Source: a bacterium 1XD8-76
Lineage (GTDB): Bacteria > Bacillota > Clostridia > Lachnospirales > Lachnospiraceae
Assembly (NCBI GenBank): GCA_003611955.1
Contig: RAZE01000020.1
Location: 1 to 64,000 of the forward strand
Length of the DNA: 64,000 nucleotides
Direction of reading: 5' to 3'
In this document: in pieces, positions 1 to 8,575 of the stretch
Numbering within the stretch: the first letter of the stretch is position 1
Layout of the letters: the number at the start of each line of letters is the position of its first letter
Position numbers and translations under genes: made by a program
Notes under the pieces: generated by a model
Told to the model about the DNA's origin: nothing
The model's database searches: none
What the model saw: only the letters and a program-made list of their open reading frames with translations

Positions 1-1
1 A

Positions 2-63
2 AAGTGCCACCGTCCCAGTATTTATGAGGGATTGTGGCACTTACTTGACTCTTAAAGTGTCAA
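2..63. repeat. Two adjacent inverted repeats at the window edge
   Basis: AAGTGCCAC (2-10) pairs perfectly with GTGGCACTT (34-42); inside it TCCC and GGGA can pair again, giving a two-step hairpin. Immediately after it, TTGAC (45-49) and GTCAA (59-63) flank a further imperfect palindrome. Neither has a following T-run, so a simple terminator is unlikely. The first could belong to the 3' end of a gene left of the window or to a mobile-element end; the second looks like an operator. No function can be assigned. Confidence 0.45.
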
Positions 64-169
64 AAAAGAGATTATAGCACACACTGATACCATTCCGCAA
101 GTGGAAATTTTCCTGAATTTATCAAAAACTGCAAAAATCACCTGAATTGTAGCAATTTCCCCACATCTG

Positions 170-178
170 TGATATGAT
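170..178 (+). promoter_or_regulatory. Extended -10 promoter of the DegV gene
   Basis: TGATATGAT is an extended -10 element (TG-n-TATGAT, hexamer 173-178) about 42 bases before the start codon. No convincing -35 is visible, which is usual for extended -10 promoters. GGAGA lies 8 bases before the ATG at 221. Confidence 0.5.
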
Positions 179-220
179 TATCGACAGACAACAATCATAA
201 TATAAAATGGAGAAATAATC

Positions 221-1096
221 ATGAGAGACTATCGTATCACAACCGATTCCAATTCAGACCTGCCTCAGGAATACATCGACAGGCTGCACACCACCATCAT
301 CCCCCAATACTACTCCTTCGGGGAGACCGTCTACGGCGATGAGCTCCATATGCCGCCCGCCGAGTTTTACGAGCGCATGAAAAAAGGAGAACTGCCCGGT
401 TCCCAGGCGAACAACCCCGCCGTGATCGAAGAAAAGTTCCGCGCCCTTCTGGAGGAAGGCTATGACATCATTCACATCGCCTTCTCCTCGGCCCTGAGCG
501 GAAGCTACAACAATGTCTGCATGGTGGCCAAAGAACTCTCGGAGGAATATCCCGACGCAAAGATCACGGTGATCGATTCTCTGAATGTCTCCCTGGGAGA
601 ATCCATCATGGTACTGCGGGCCAATCGCCTGAAGGACAAAGGCGCTTCCTACGAGGAAGTCGTGAAGGCCATCGAAGCTTTCAAACACCACATCAACGTA
701 CAGTTTACCGTGGACGATCTGTTTCACCTGCAGAGAGGCGGCAGGGTGAGCAAGGCCACCGCTCTGGTGGGCAGCGCTTTAAACCTGAAACCCTTCCTCT
801 ATGTCAGCGATACCGGCACTCTGGTCTCAGCCGGAACTGTGCGCGGCAGAAAAAAATCCATCCACACTCTCATCGAGAGGATGAAAGAAACGCTGGAGGA
901 GGACACCGATTATTCCCTGCCGGTCGGCATCGTACACGGAAACTGTCCTGAGGACGCACAGATGGCTGCAGGACTGGTAAAAGAACAGACCAGATTTACC
1001 GATATCATCATCAATGATATCAGCCCCAGCATCGGCACTCACGCCGGACCGGGCGCCCTCGGCATCCTCTATTACGGAAAGCCCCGGAAACCTTAA
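221..1096 (+). CDS. DegV family fatty-acid-binding protein
   Basis: DegV/FakB proteins bind a single fatty acid and, with the kinase FakA, deliver acyl-phosphate for phospholipid synthesis. The 291-residue length is normal for the family. Seen: the N-terminal TTDSNSDLP motif (residues 7-15), the ligand-loop motif FSSALSGSY (88-96), and QRGGRVSK (171-178), which are the three family signatures. The ATG at 221 follows GGAGA with 8-base spacing. It is monocistronic: a promoter sits directly upstream and a weak terminator overlaps the stop codon. No fakA-like DAK kinase is nearby, so its partner must be elsewhere. The ligand cannot be inferred. Confidence 0.93.
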   Translation: MRDYRITTDSNSDLPQEYIDRLHTTIIPQYYSFGETVYGDELHMPPAEFYERMKKGELPGSQANNPAVIEEKFRALLEEGYDIIHIAFSSALSGSYNNVCMVAKELSEEYPDAKITVIDSLNVSLGESIMVLRANRLKDKGASYEEVVKAIEAFKHHINVQFTVDDLFHLQRGGRVSKATALVGSALNLKPFLYVSDTGTLVSAGTVRGRKKSIHTLIERMKETLEEDTDYSLPVGIVHGNCPEDAQMAAGLVKEQTRFTDIIINDISPSIGTHAGPGALGILYYGKPRKP

Positions 1097-1115
1097 AGGG
1101 TGAAAACCCCTTTTT
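1095..1115 (+). terminator. Weak intrinsic terminator after degV
   Basis: AAAGGG (1095-1100) pairs with CCCTTT (1108-1113), followed by two more T. The stem starts at the stop codon. An alternative pairing gives GGGT-GAAA-ACCC with a GNRA tetraloop. It separates the gene from the convergent ABC permease. Confidence 0.55.
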
Positions 1116-1198
1116 GCATCGTATCCTCGATCTCTTCCACTGTTCTCGGAGTGGCGGCTGATAAGTTCTCACACCCGCCCTCCGTCACGAGGCAGCCT

Positions 1199-2557
1199 CT
1201 ATTCATTCCTGATCGCCGCAAGCGGGCTCAGCTTCATCGCCCTTCTCGCGGGGAAAAATCCCGCCACCATGCCTACTAACACCGCGAAGGCCATGGAGAG
1301 CAGTACCAGCCAGAACGGAATATACGAAATGCTCTCCATCCCCATATTCTCCGATTTGCTCACCAGATAGTTGATGGTTCCCGACAGGGTAAAACTTAAG
1401 ATCAGTCCGACGATCCCCCCCAGAAAACCGATGAAGCCCGCCTCCATCAAAAACAGCGTGCCGATATTTCTCATATCACAGCCGAGCACTTTCATCACGC
1501 CGATCTCTTTCGTCCGCTCGTAGATGGACATCATCATCGTGTTGGTGATACCGATCGCCGCCACAAACAGAGATACCGCGCCGATGCCCCCCAGTACCGC
1601 CTGGATCATGCCGAGCTGCTGCTGCTGGGATTCGATCCACTCCGCGTCGTTGTTGGCATTATATCCCATATCCGCGATCATCTGCGTCACCTCGGCCACA
1701 TTCGACATATCGTCCACATTGACGATCAGCTGGGAATAAAATATTTCTTTGTAAGGCTTTCCCTTGGACGTGGTGGGCTGGCCCGGGATGGCCCTCCCCT
1801 TAAACTCTTTCTTCAGCACCGGAAGCAGCTCGTCGATATTGCAGTAAGTATTCCAGCTGTAATTGCGGTACACCTCCGTGCCGCCGGCCGCGATTCCGGC
1901 CGTCGGAATCAGATGTTTTTTCGGTTTTTTATAGGGCTTTCCGTTTTCGTCCGTGCCGCCGCCCTGCGAATTATAGTAAGCGTCTCTGTCCAGAATATAG
2001 AAGACCGAATCGTTCATCAGATCGATATCCGGCAGTTCGTTCGACTCCCAATAGCCTCCTCCTCCGCCTGTCGTGCTGTAAAAGTTCGCCAGGACCATAT
2101 TGCCGAAAAACAGTTTCAGCTCGCCGTCGTCCTCTTTCGGAAGCGAACCTTCCCCCACGTCGATATTCATATCTTCCAGTGCGGACAGGGTGGTCGCCTG
2201 CAGCATGACATAGCCCTCATAATTCCCGTACCTTGCCAGGATATCTATGTTCAGATAGGGATCCACGCCCACCACATGGGGAAGCTGTATCAGCTCCTCC
2301 ACCAGATTGTCATCCAGATGTTTTTTGTCCTTCTCACTGACACCCTCCGAATCCCAGGGCTCACTCACCATGACGGCCGTCAGGCTGGCATAATCCGCTA
2401 TCTGCTCCATGGTCGCCTTATTGAGTCCGAGCCCCAGCGATACCATAACCACAATGGAAGCCACGCCGATCACCACGCCAAGCACCGTCAGAATGGTCCG
2501 CACTTTTCTCTTGAACAGGTTTGACATACTCATTCGAAGCAAGTCAATAAACCGCAT
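1199..2557 (-). CDS. MacB/FtsX-type ABC transporter permease (YtrF-like)
   Basis: This permease of the MacB/FtsX superfamily works with a LolD/MacB-type ATPase, here the gene at 4335-5060. Seen in 452 residues: an N-terminal transmembrane helix (about 21-45) just after a basic RKVRT segment, a large extracellular MacB-like core (about 50-320), then three C-terminal helices with the family motif ERTKEIGVMKVLGC at the first cytosolic loop. GAGAGGG precedes the ATG. It is the last gene of the six-gene operon starting at 8483 and corresponds in position and type to ytrF of Bacillus subtilis, whose operon responds to cell-envelope antibiotics. The transported substrate is not known. Confidence 0.88.
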   Translation of the reverse strand: MRFIDLLRMSMSNLFKRKVRTILTVLGVVIGVASIVVMVSLGLGLNKATMEQIADYASLTAVMVSEPWDSEGVSEKDKKHLDDNLVEELIQLPHVVGVDPYLNIDILARYGNYEGYVMLQATTLSALEDMNIDVGEGSLPKEDDGELKLFFGNMVLANFYSTTGGGGGYWESNELPDIDLMNDSVFYILDRDAYYNSQGGGTDENGKPYKKPKKHLIPTAGIAAGGTEVYRNYSWNTYCNIDELLPVLKKEFKGRAIPGQPTTSKGKPYKEIFYSQLIVNVDDMSNVAEVTQMIADMGYNANNDAEWIESQQQQLGMIQAVLGGIGAVSLFVAAIGITNTMMMSIYERTKEIGVMKVLGCDMRNIGTLFLMEAGFIGFLGGIVGLILSFTLSGTINYLVSKSENMGMESISYIPFWLVLLSMAFAVLVGMVAGFFPARRAMKLSPLAAIRNE

Positions 2558-2604
2558 ATTGATACCTATTCCCTCTCCAATCCGTCACCGGATTTTTCTT
2601 TCCG

Positions 2605-4338
2605 TCACCTGTCCGTCTCATCCAGTGCTTCCAGATCCGCGGCCAGTTCCGCCTTCTCTTTTTTCTTTTTTCTGATTCGCACTATGATAATGATCGCTGC
2701 GATCAAAACGACAACACTGACCAGAACGATCGGCAGAATAAACGGTTTGATACCGCCGCTTCCCTCCAGTTCCTCCATGCCCATCTCGCCTTCCATACCC
2801 ATAGACGGATCGGAGAAATCCCCCATAAATTCTTCCGACACGAACAGTTCCAGCTCTTTTTCTACCGTTGATATGGCGCCGGACTCATTTTCATAGGATA
2901 TCACCGCCCTGATCTTGCCGTCGTCCATCGTCGCAGCAGCGCCCGTCACCATGGCGTCCACGCTGCCCGTAGCCCCCGATGAGATCGTGCCGAGGAAACT
3001 GTCTCCGCCGCTGATGCTGTCCCCCTCAAATTTTACCCAGACATTGTAGAGGGTCGTCTTTCCCGTATTGTATACGTCAAACATAATATTACTCTGACCG
3101 CCCACCGTGATATCCGCGGGCGTCACCTCCGCGTCGCCGGTCTCGCAGCGCTGCTCCTGGTAGATCGGAATGGACACGCTGGCCGTATCGGTCAGATCCA
3201 CCGCCTCTTTCGCATCATACTTCATATTCACATCCAGCACATAGGGCTTCTGGGACAGGTCGGACTTCGCCGACATCTCGATCACCAGATCCTTCGATGC
3301 CCCCGGCGCTATGGAATCCACATAGACGGAGCTGGAGCCGGAAGTGGGCAGGAAAGCCGCGAACTTGCTGTCCTCATCCTTCCCCTCCTCCTTCGCCTGC
3401 ATATCAAACAGCACATTCGTCACGCTGGCGGATTTGGAAGTGTTCTGTACATGGATTGTCACGGTGAACGTCTCCCCCGCATAAACCTGTGCCGGGACGG
3501 TCTCAAATCCCGTCACAATGATACGCGGCTTGGAGGATTCCGCTTTATCCTCCTCACTGTCGCCGTCCAAAGTTCCGCTCTCCGGTTTGCCCGTGGTCTT
3601 TACATAGGTAGTGATCTCCGCTTTCTCCACATTCCCGTTTCTCGTGTAAGTCACCTCGAACACAAGAGGGTAATAGCCGGTCTTCACGTCGGAGCGCACC
3701 ACGAAGTTGAAAGACACATCCTGCCGCACGGTTTCCATGCTCTTCGTATTGTCGTAGGGGGGAAAGCTGAGGATCGATCTGGTCATCCCCGCCGATGTGG
3801 GCTCAAAAGGCCACTCGGACACCAGATTGGAGACTTTCGCCCTCACCATCACATCGCTGAGCTCCGTCGGGCTGTAATTGATCACCGGCAGCACGATCGT
3901 CACCGCCTGCCCGTATTTCACGGACGGGGTCAGATAGGTGTCGGCTAACGTCAGAAAATCGCTGGTACTGGACGGGATCGCCGCCACCACCGCATCCATC
4001 ATGCTCCGCACATTGGCCACATAACTCTGCATCTCCGCGTAGCCGTTCGCGTGATTGTAATCGTGCCCGATCTTATACCGCGCTTCATCCAGCATATCCA
4101 GAATCTTCTGCTTGTCTTTCCCCGTCAGATTCCGGGAGACGATCAGATTGTTGGCATAGGTCGCAATATCTGATTTTGCCGTATCCATCTGGCTGTCGGT
4201 GGGCGCCGGTCCTTCCACGTCATTGCTGCTGACCGCCTGCGCCTGCATAACCCACACCCCGGCTCCGGACATGGCGATCATCCCCGCGAGCACAAAAGCC
4301 ATGCTTCTCTTGATCCATTTGCTCATTTTCCTCTTCAT
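2605..4338 (-). CDS. Secreted Ig-like (CARDB/COG1361-type) membrane-anchored protein
   Basis: A 577-residue protein with a signal peptide or anchor (about 13-35), an extracellular part with three Ig-like repeats (about 150-240, 270-375 and 390-490, each beginning with a P-A-x-V-Y/T-x-G-type strand followed by aliphatic NT/NTS turns), and one C-terminal transmembrane helix (about 532-554) followed by a basic and then acidic cytosolic tail. This is the layout of COG1361/CARDB-like proteins that accompany MacB-type ABC systems. Its start overlaps the stop of the ATPase gene (ATGA), and the FtsX permease follows after 47 bases. It is absent from the Bacillus ytr operon; a role as extracytoplasmic adaptor or substrate-binding partner is inference. 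Confidence 0.75.
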   Translation of the reverse strand: MKRKMSKWIKRSMAFVLAGMIAMSGAGVWVMQAQAVSSNDVEGPAPTDSQMDTAKSDIATYANNLIVSRNLTGKDKQKILDMLDEARYKIGHDYNHANGYAEMQSYVANVRSMMDAVVAAIPSSTSDFLTLADTYLTPSVKYGQAVTIVLPVINYSPTELSDVMVRAKVSNLVSEWPFEPTSAGMTRSILSFPPYDNTKSMETVRQDVSFNFVVRSDVKTGYYPLVFEVTYTRNGNVEKAEITTYVKTTGKPESGTLDGDSEEDKAESSKPRIIVTGFETVPAQVYAGETFTVTIHVQNTSKSASVTNVLFDMQAKEEGKDEDSKFAAFLPTSGSSSVYVDSIAPGASKDLVIEMSAKSDLSQKPYVLDVNMKYDAKEAVDLTDTASVSIPIYQEQRCETGDAEVTPADITVGGQSNIMFDVYNTGKTTLYNVWVKFEGDSISGGDSFLGTISSGATGSVDAMVTGAAATMDDGKIRAVISYENESGAISTVEKELELFVSEEFMGDFSDPSMGMEGEMGMEELEGSGGIKPFILPIVLVSVVVLIAAIIIIVRIRKKKKEKAELAADLEALDETDR

Positions 4339-5060
4339 CCTTTCTGCTCCCCTTTCACTTCTCTCTTCTTCTCCGTAATCTCTATGACTTTTCCGTCCCT
4401 TATCCGGATAATTCTGTCCGCGTAGCTGGCCAGATGATCGTCGTGGGTAACCATGACCAGGGTCTGATTCCTCTCATACACCACCCTGCGCATCAGTTCC
4501 ATCATCTCCTCCGAGGTGACGGAATCCAGATTTCCGGTGGGTTCATCCGCGAAAATGATCTCCGGCTGCACCACCAGTGCTCTCGCCATGCCGACCCTCT
4601 GCTGCTGCCCGCCTGACATCTGTGTCGGTTTATGTTTTTTGTGGGTGGAGAGCCCCACCATATCCAACAGTTCCGACGCCCGCTTTGTCCGCGCCTTTTT
4701 GTTCATGCCCTGAAAAGTCAGCGGAAGCGCCACATTTTCAATCGCGTTCAACGTCGGAAGCAGATTGTAGGACTGAAAGATAAAGCCGATATGTTCTCTC
4801 CGGAATGCCACGAGCTGATTCTCCTTTTTGGTCTCCATATGTTCTCCGGCGATCACGATCTCGCCTTTGGTCGGTTTTTCTAACCCTGCCAGCATATTGA
4901 GCAACGTCGATTTCCCGGAGCCGGAAGTTCCCACGATGGAACAGAACTCTCCCCGGTTGATCACAAAGTCCACTCCGTTCAGGGCCCGCACCTTCTCCTG
5001 CCCCAGCCGGTATATTTTATATAATCCTTTTACCTGTATCACAGGTCCTCTATTTTTCAT
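4335..5060 (-). CDS. ABC transporter ATP-binding protein, LolD/MacB type (YtrE-like)
   Basis: This is the ATPase of the MacB/LolD family, 241 residues. Walker A GTSGSGKST, Q-loop FIFQSYNLL, signature MSGGQQQR, Walker B IIFADEPTGNLDS and the switch His in VMVTHDD are all present, so it should hydrolyse ATP. It overlaps the end of the upstream ABC-2 permease by 11 bases and the start of the Ig-like protein by 4, implying coupled translation. Its partner permease is the FtsX-type protein at 1199-2557. It is the positional counterpart of ytrE. Confidence 0.93.
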   Translation of the reverse strand: MKNRGPVIQVKGLYKIYRLGQEKVRALNGVDFVINRGEFCSIVGTSGSGKSTLLNMLAGLEKPTKGEIVIAGEHMETKKENQLVAFRREHIGFIFQSYNLLPTLNAIENVALPLTFQGMNKKARTKRASELLDMVGLSTHKKHKPTQMSGGQQQRVGMARALVVQPEIIFADEPTGNLDSVTSEEMMELMRRVVYERNQTLVMVTHDDHLASYADRIIRIRDGKVIEITEKKREVKGEQKG

Positions 5061-7251
5061 TTTTATTTCGATCAGCCCCCGTATCTTCTCTCACAAACTC
5101 CGGCACTTCATCCTTTCTCATGACAAACGAATCATTCCAGTTATAGTACCAGGCCTCCCTGTTGTCCGCCTCCTGTATATGCACGCTTATGCTCTCCTCC
5201 AAAATATCCGGAACATACAGCCAGCCAGACAGATAGGCGGGATAAATGCAGCCGAGCAGTTCCTCGATCTTTCCTCTGTCCGTATATTCTTTTTCCGTCA
5301 CTGCCGCCGTCGAGGCTGTCGCCACAGAGGTTCCAAAAAAGGAATCCTTCGTCGTGACCTCCATATCTTCCTCCTCGCCATAATGCACCACCTTTATACT
5401 CTCCACAGCTTCCGGAATAATATTCAGATACAATTCCAGATTCTTGCCGCGCAGGTATTCCACCGTTCCCGTAAAACTTGGAAATACCGGATATTCCAGT
5501 GTGTTCTCTCCCATCGTGTCCGTCCGGTAATTCAGTTTCAAAAATCCGCAGGGCATCGCACCCTTCACATCCGAAAAGGACATTTCCCGGACATCCGCCT
5601 GATAGGCCCTCATCAGCTGCAGCGCATTTTTATCGACGATCTCTCTGTCCTGCAGACCATTGCTGTAGTATGCCCGGCTCCGCTCAAAAATCCGGTCCAT
5701 CTCATCGGAGAGCACCTGATTTGCCCCCTCCTTATACTCTTTGTTGGCAAACAAAATATCCAGCACGGTCTTTTCCTGTTCATAATCGATCGTAAAATTT
5801 CGATATCTCACTTTTCCGTTTTTCAGTATATATTTTACGTCGCAGCGCAGACGAGTATCCACATCCTGCTTTGGCGCGTCTTTCCCCATCCCGTCCCTCG
5901 CCAGAGACAGTACGCCTGACACATCTGTCATTTTCATCCCTTCCAGAATATAATCGTCCCCCCATATCGGGTTTCCGTTCTCGTCCACACGGTCAAACCG
6001 ATAATGATTTCCGAAATAAATATCGATCGACGCGCTCTCCACCTGTCTCTGGTCCGGCACCCAGGTGTCGTAGCCGCTTACATCCAGCGCAAAAAACAGA
6101 TAGACGCAGACCGTAAGCGAAGCAGCGATCCCAAAGGACTTTTTATGGCGGGCAAAAGCTTTCAGATCGCCCTCATACACGATCTCCATAAGCGCCTGGC
6201 AGAACAGAACGCCAAACGAAAGCCCTGAAAAGGCCACAAAAAAACCGTTGTTGTCCGCGATATCACAGAAACCGAGGCAGGAGATAAGCCCTGTCAGCAA
6301 AATAAGCAGCACTTTCACCGGTCCCTTCAGAGCCGGAAACGCCAGCACCCGCGAGACTGCTTCCATCGGTCTTCTCTTATAACAGACGTACGCTGCCACG
6401 CCAAACACGACCGCTTCCAGGCACAAAACCGCCATGCCGGGCAGCATCGGCAGCACCAGTTCCCTTATCACCTCCCCGGATGTCACGATCCCCTCCTCCC
6501 ACGAAAACCTGTTTTCGTTCAACATGACAAAGATGCGGCAAACCGGGGAAATATACTGCCGCGATGGGATCCTGCCCGCAAATGTGGAAAAATAACTGCC
6601 GCAAAAGCTTTCCAGTGTGGCGCGAAGAAGCAGGTCGTACAGAAAGCCCATCAGCACCAGAAAGCCTGCCATGCCCTTTTTGCCGCTGATCATCATTGCC
6701 GTCAGTGTCAGATTATACACTGCCAGAAAATAGATCAGCGCCGCGGGCAGAGTGAAAAGAACATCTACAAAAAGCGCTCCGGACGCCGCTCCCATCCCCG
6801 ACAGGAGCAGCAGTGCCAGCAGCAGCGATATTATATAAGGTATAAAGTAGATCAGAATACCGTTTATGTAAGTCATCAGGAATCTGCGTCCTCTGGTGAT
6901 CGGCTGAGCCAGATACATGTCGATCTTCCGCCGGGAGTAGATCCACGAAAAACCTTCCACCGCGCATAAAACGCCGCCTGCGGTCAGCAGAAAAACGGTA
7001 ATGCCGCCGGTCAGGCCCAGGATATCATGTCCCACACTCTGCCGCAGCGCCGCAGAGAGGGCGCTGCCATCCGCATATCTGTTCAGGGTGAGCGTCATCA
7101 CCACCGGATAGCACAGCAACAATACAAAGCAGAGCAGCACAAAAAGCCACATCCGCCTTTTTCCATTCTCCTTCATCTGTATTATCAGATCCGTGGCGGA
7201 ATGCTTTTTTTGTCTGTACTCAGTCTTCCATGAGGAATTTTTTGACATCAT
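5050..7251 (-). CDS. ABC-2 type permease with large extracellular domain (YtrC/D-like)
   Basis: A membrane protein of 733 residues. After a short cytosolic N-terminus there are multiple hydrophobic helices (about 30-400), including runs at 34-53, 75-100, 135-165 and 310-350, then one more helix (about 385) and a roughly 300-residue soluble C-terminal domain rich in charged residues, probably outside the cell. The start at 7251 is chosen because GGAGG lies 9 bases upstream; the open frame runs further 5' inside the ATPase gene but has no ribosome site. It overlaps the ATPase gene by 32 bases. It is probably the transmembrane partner of the YtrB-like ATPase at 7220-8128; one long gene stands where Bacillus has ytrC and ytrD. 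Confidence 0.72.
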   Translation of the reverse strand: MMSKNSSWKTEYRQKKHSATDLIIQMKENGKRRMWLFVLLCFVLLLCYPVVMTLTLNRYADGSALSAALRQSVGHDILGLTGGITVFLLTAGGVLCAVEGFSWIYSRRKIDMYLAQPITRGRRFLMTYINGILIYFIPYIISLLLALLLLSGMGAASGALFVDVLFTLPAALIYFLAVYNLTLTAMMISGKKGMAGFLVLMGFLYDLLLRATLESFCGSYFSTFAGRIPSRQYISPVCRIFVMLNENRFSWEEGIVTSGEVIRELVLPMLPGMAVLCLEAVVFGVAAYVCYKRRPMEAVSRVLAFPALKGPVKVLLILLTGLISCLGFCDIADNNGFFVAFSGLSFGVLFCQALMEIVYEGDLKAFARHKKSFGIAASLTVCVYLFFALDVSGYDTWVPDQRQVESASIDIYFGNHYRFDRVDENGNPIWGDDYILEGMKMTDVSGVLSLARDGMGKDAPKQDVDTRLRCDVKYILKNGKVRYRNFTIDYEQEKTVLDILFANKEYKEGANQVLSDEMDRIFERSRAYYSNGLQDREIVDKNALQLMRAYQADVREMSFSDVKGAMPCGFLKLNYRTDTMGENTLEYPVFPSFTGTVEYLRGKNLELYLNIIPEAVESIKVVHYGEEEDMEVTTKDSFFGTSVATASTAAVTEKEYTDRGKIEELLGCIYPAYLSGWLYVPDILEESISVHIQEADNREAWYYNWNDSFVMRKDEVPEFVREDTGADRNKNEK

Positions 7252-8128
7252 ATCCTGCCACCTCCGTTTCACTGATAAAAATTTCTTCCAGCGACAGCGG
7301 CAGCATCTCAAAAAACACCGTCTCGATCCTGCCGAATTTCGCCTCCACCATCTCCCGGCTTCCCCGCACTGTAAAGGTATGCAGGGTTCCTCTCGCCTCC
7401 TCCTGCAAAATCTCCACATCCTGCAGCGCCATCTGCCATTCCTGCGGATTTTTCAGAACACATTGCACCTTCTGGATATTACATTTCATCTCCTCCAGCT
7501 CTCTGGACAACAGCACGCCGCCCTTGTGCAAAAGTCCCACATGATCACAGATATCTTCCAGCTCCCGCAGATTGTGGGAGGCGATAACCGGCGTAAAATT
7601 CCTTTCCTCCATCGTCTTCGCCAGAAGTCCTTTGATTCCCTGCCGCATCACCGGGTCGAGCCCATCGAAAGTCTCGTCGCAGAACAGATACTCCGTCCCC
7701 GCGTAAATTCCCAAAAGCAGCGCAAGCTGTTTCTTCATCCCCTTGGAAAAAGTATGGATCTTTCTCTTGCGGTCCAGCCCGAACTTCTCCAGCGCGCCGT
7801 AAAATTTCCCGCTGTCAAAATTTTCGTACACGCGGGCATAATATCTCTCCATCTCCGCCGCCGTGGCATTATTGAAAAAATAAGGTTCATCCGGAATAAA
7901 GAAAAATTTTTTCTTCGCCGCCCGGTTGTCGTACACCGGCAGAGAGTCGATATAGATCTCCCCTTCGTCCGGTCTGTAGATTCCCGTTATCAATCTTAGT
8001 ACAGTGCTTTTTCCGGCGCCGTTTGTTCCAATCAATCCGAAAACATTTTTCTCTTTTATCGCCACACTGACGTGATCCACTGCCACCACATCGTCAAAAT
8101 GCTTTGTCACGTTCTTTATCTCTATCAT
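7220..8128 (-). CDS. ABC transporter ATP-binding protein (YtrB-like)
   Basis: This is an ATPase of 302 residues for an ABC-2 permease. Walker A GTNGAGKST, signature FSKGMKKQL, Walker B YLFCDETFDGLDP and a switch His (IASHNLREL) are present. The C-terminal roughly 80 residues after the switch are a regulatory extension common in YtrB-type proteins. It overlaps the upstream GntR gene by 35 bases and the downstream permease by 32, typical of one transcript. AGGAG lies 11-12 bases before the ATG. Confidence 0.9.
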   Translation of the reverse strand: MIEIKNVTKHFDDVVAVDHVSVAIKEKNVFGLIGTNGAGKSTVLRLITGIYRPDEGEIYIDSLPVYDNRAAKKKFFFIPDEPYFFNNATAAEMERYYARVYENFDSGKFYGALEKFGLDRKRKIHTFSKGMKKQLALLLGIYAGTEYLFCDETFDGLDPVMRQGIKGLLAKTMEERNFTPVIASHNLRELEDICDHVGLLHKGGVLLSRELEEMKCNIQKVQCVLKNPQEWQMALQDVEILQEEARGTLHTFTVRGSREMVEAKFGRIETVFFEMLPLSLEEIFISETEVAGYDVKKFLMED

Positions 8129-8483
8129 ACTCTGCCTGTGCTCCTGTTTCCAATAGCTCCCCTATGGGGATGTCCAGCTCCCTGGCCTCCTCCAGTATCT
8201 CCGCGATCTGCTCCCGCAGCCTCTCTTTCCTGATCTCCAGCAAGTCCTCATTATACCGGACGAAACCCCCCCGTCCTTTTACCGTGTAGATAAAGCCCTG
8301 GCGTTCCAGTTCCCCGTAGGCGCGCTGGATCGTATTGGGATTGATTGACAGCTCAAACGCCAAAGAGCGTACGGAAGGAAGCTGTGCATCCGGTTCCAGT
8401 ACGCCTTTTAAAATCAATGTCTGAAATTTTTCCACGACCTGTTCATAGATCGGTCTCGTATCCTTATAATCCAGCATAATCAT
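8094..8483 (-). CDS. GntR family repressor, YtrA subfamily
   Basis: A short GntR regulator of 129 residues: an N-terminal winged helix (about 8-75: RPIYEQVVEKFQ, then LPSVRSLAFELSINPNTIQRAYGELERQGF) and a small C-terminal dimerisation helix pair instead of a large ligand domain, which defines the YtrA subfamily. It is the first gene of the operon. A TTG three bases upstream (8486) is better spaced from GAGGAG and may be the real start. A palindrome at 8502-8528 right at the transcription start is the obvious autoregulatory operator. Confidence 0.9.
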   Translation of the reverse strand: MIMLDYKDTRPIYEQVVEKFQTLILKGVLEPDAQLPSVRSLAFELSINPNTIQRAYGELERQGFIYTVKGRGGFVRYNEDLLEIRKERLREQIAEILEEARELDIPIGELLETGAQAEYDRDKERDKAF

Positions 8484-8501
8484 CAAAACAGGATTCTCCT
8501 C

Positions 8502-8528
8502 AAGTGTACTAACTGTCCTAATACACTT
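8502..8528. promoter_or_regulatory. Operator palindrome of the ytr-like operon
   Basis: Arms AAGTGTA (8502-8508) and TACACTT (8522-8528) are a perfect inverted repeat, with further partial symmetry inside (CTAA and CCTAA). It lies from just downstream of the -10 element across the start point, so binding by the YtrA-type regulator would block transcription. Confidence 0.72.
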
Positions 8529-8530
8529 GT

Positions 8531-8559
8531 ATCATATCACAGATGAGTCCTTTGTGCAA
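8531..8559 (-). promoter_or_regulatory. Sigma-A promoter of the ytr-like operon
   Basis: On the minus strand TTGCAC (8554-8559), 17-base spacer, TATGAT (8531-8536), preceded by TGTGA. It drives the six genes from 8483 down to 1199. Confidence 0.75.
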
Positions 8560-8575
8560 TATAAAATTACTCCTG

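Noticed and set aside
34-50. TGGCAC followed by TTACTTGAC, resembling a sigma-54 promoter
   Set aside because: The -12 element lacks GC and the spacing is one base off; it is one arm of a hairpin.
5050-7419. Longer form of the ABC-2 permease starting at 7419
   Set aside because: The extra 56 residues are Arg/Cys/Trp-rich, overlap the ATPase gene out of frame and have no ribosome site; GGAGG precedes the ATG at 7251.
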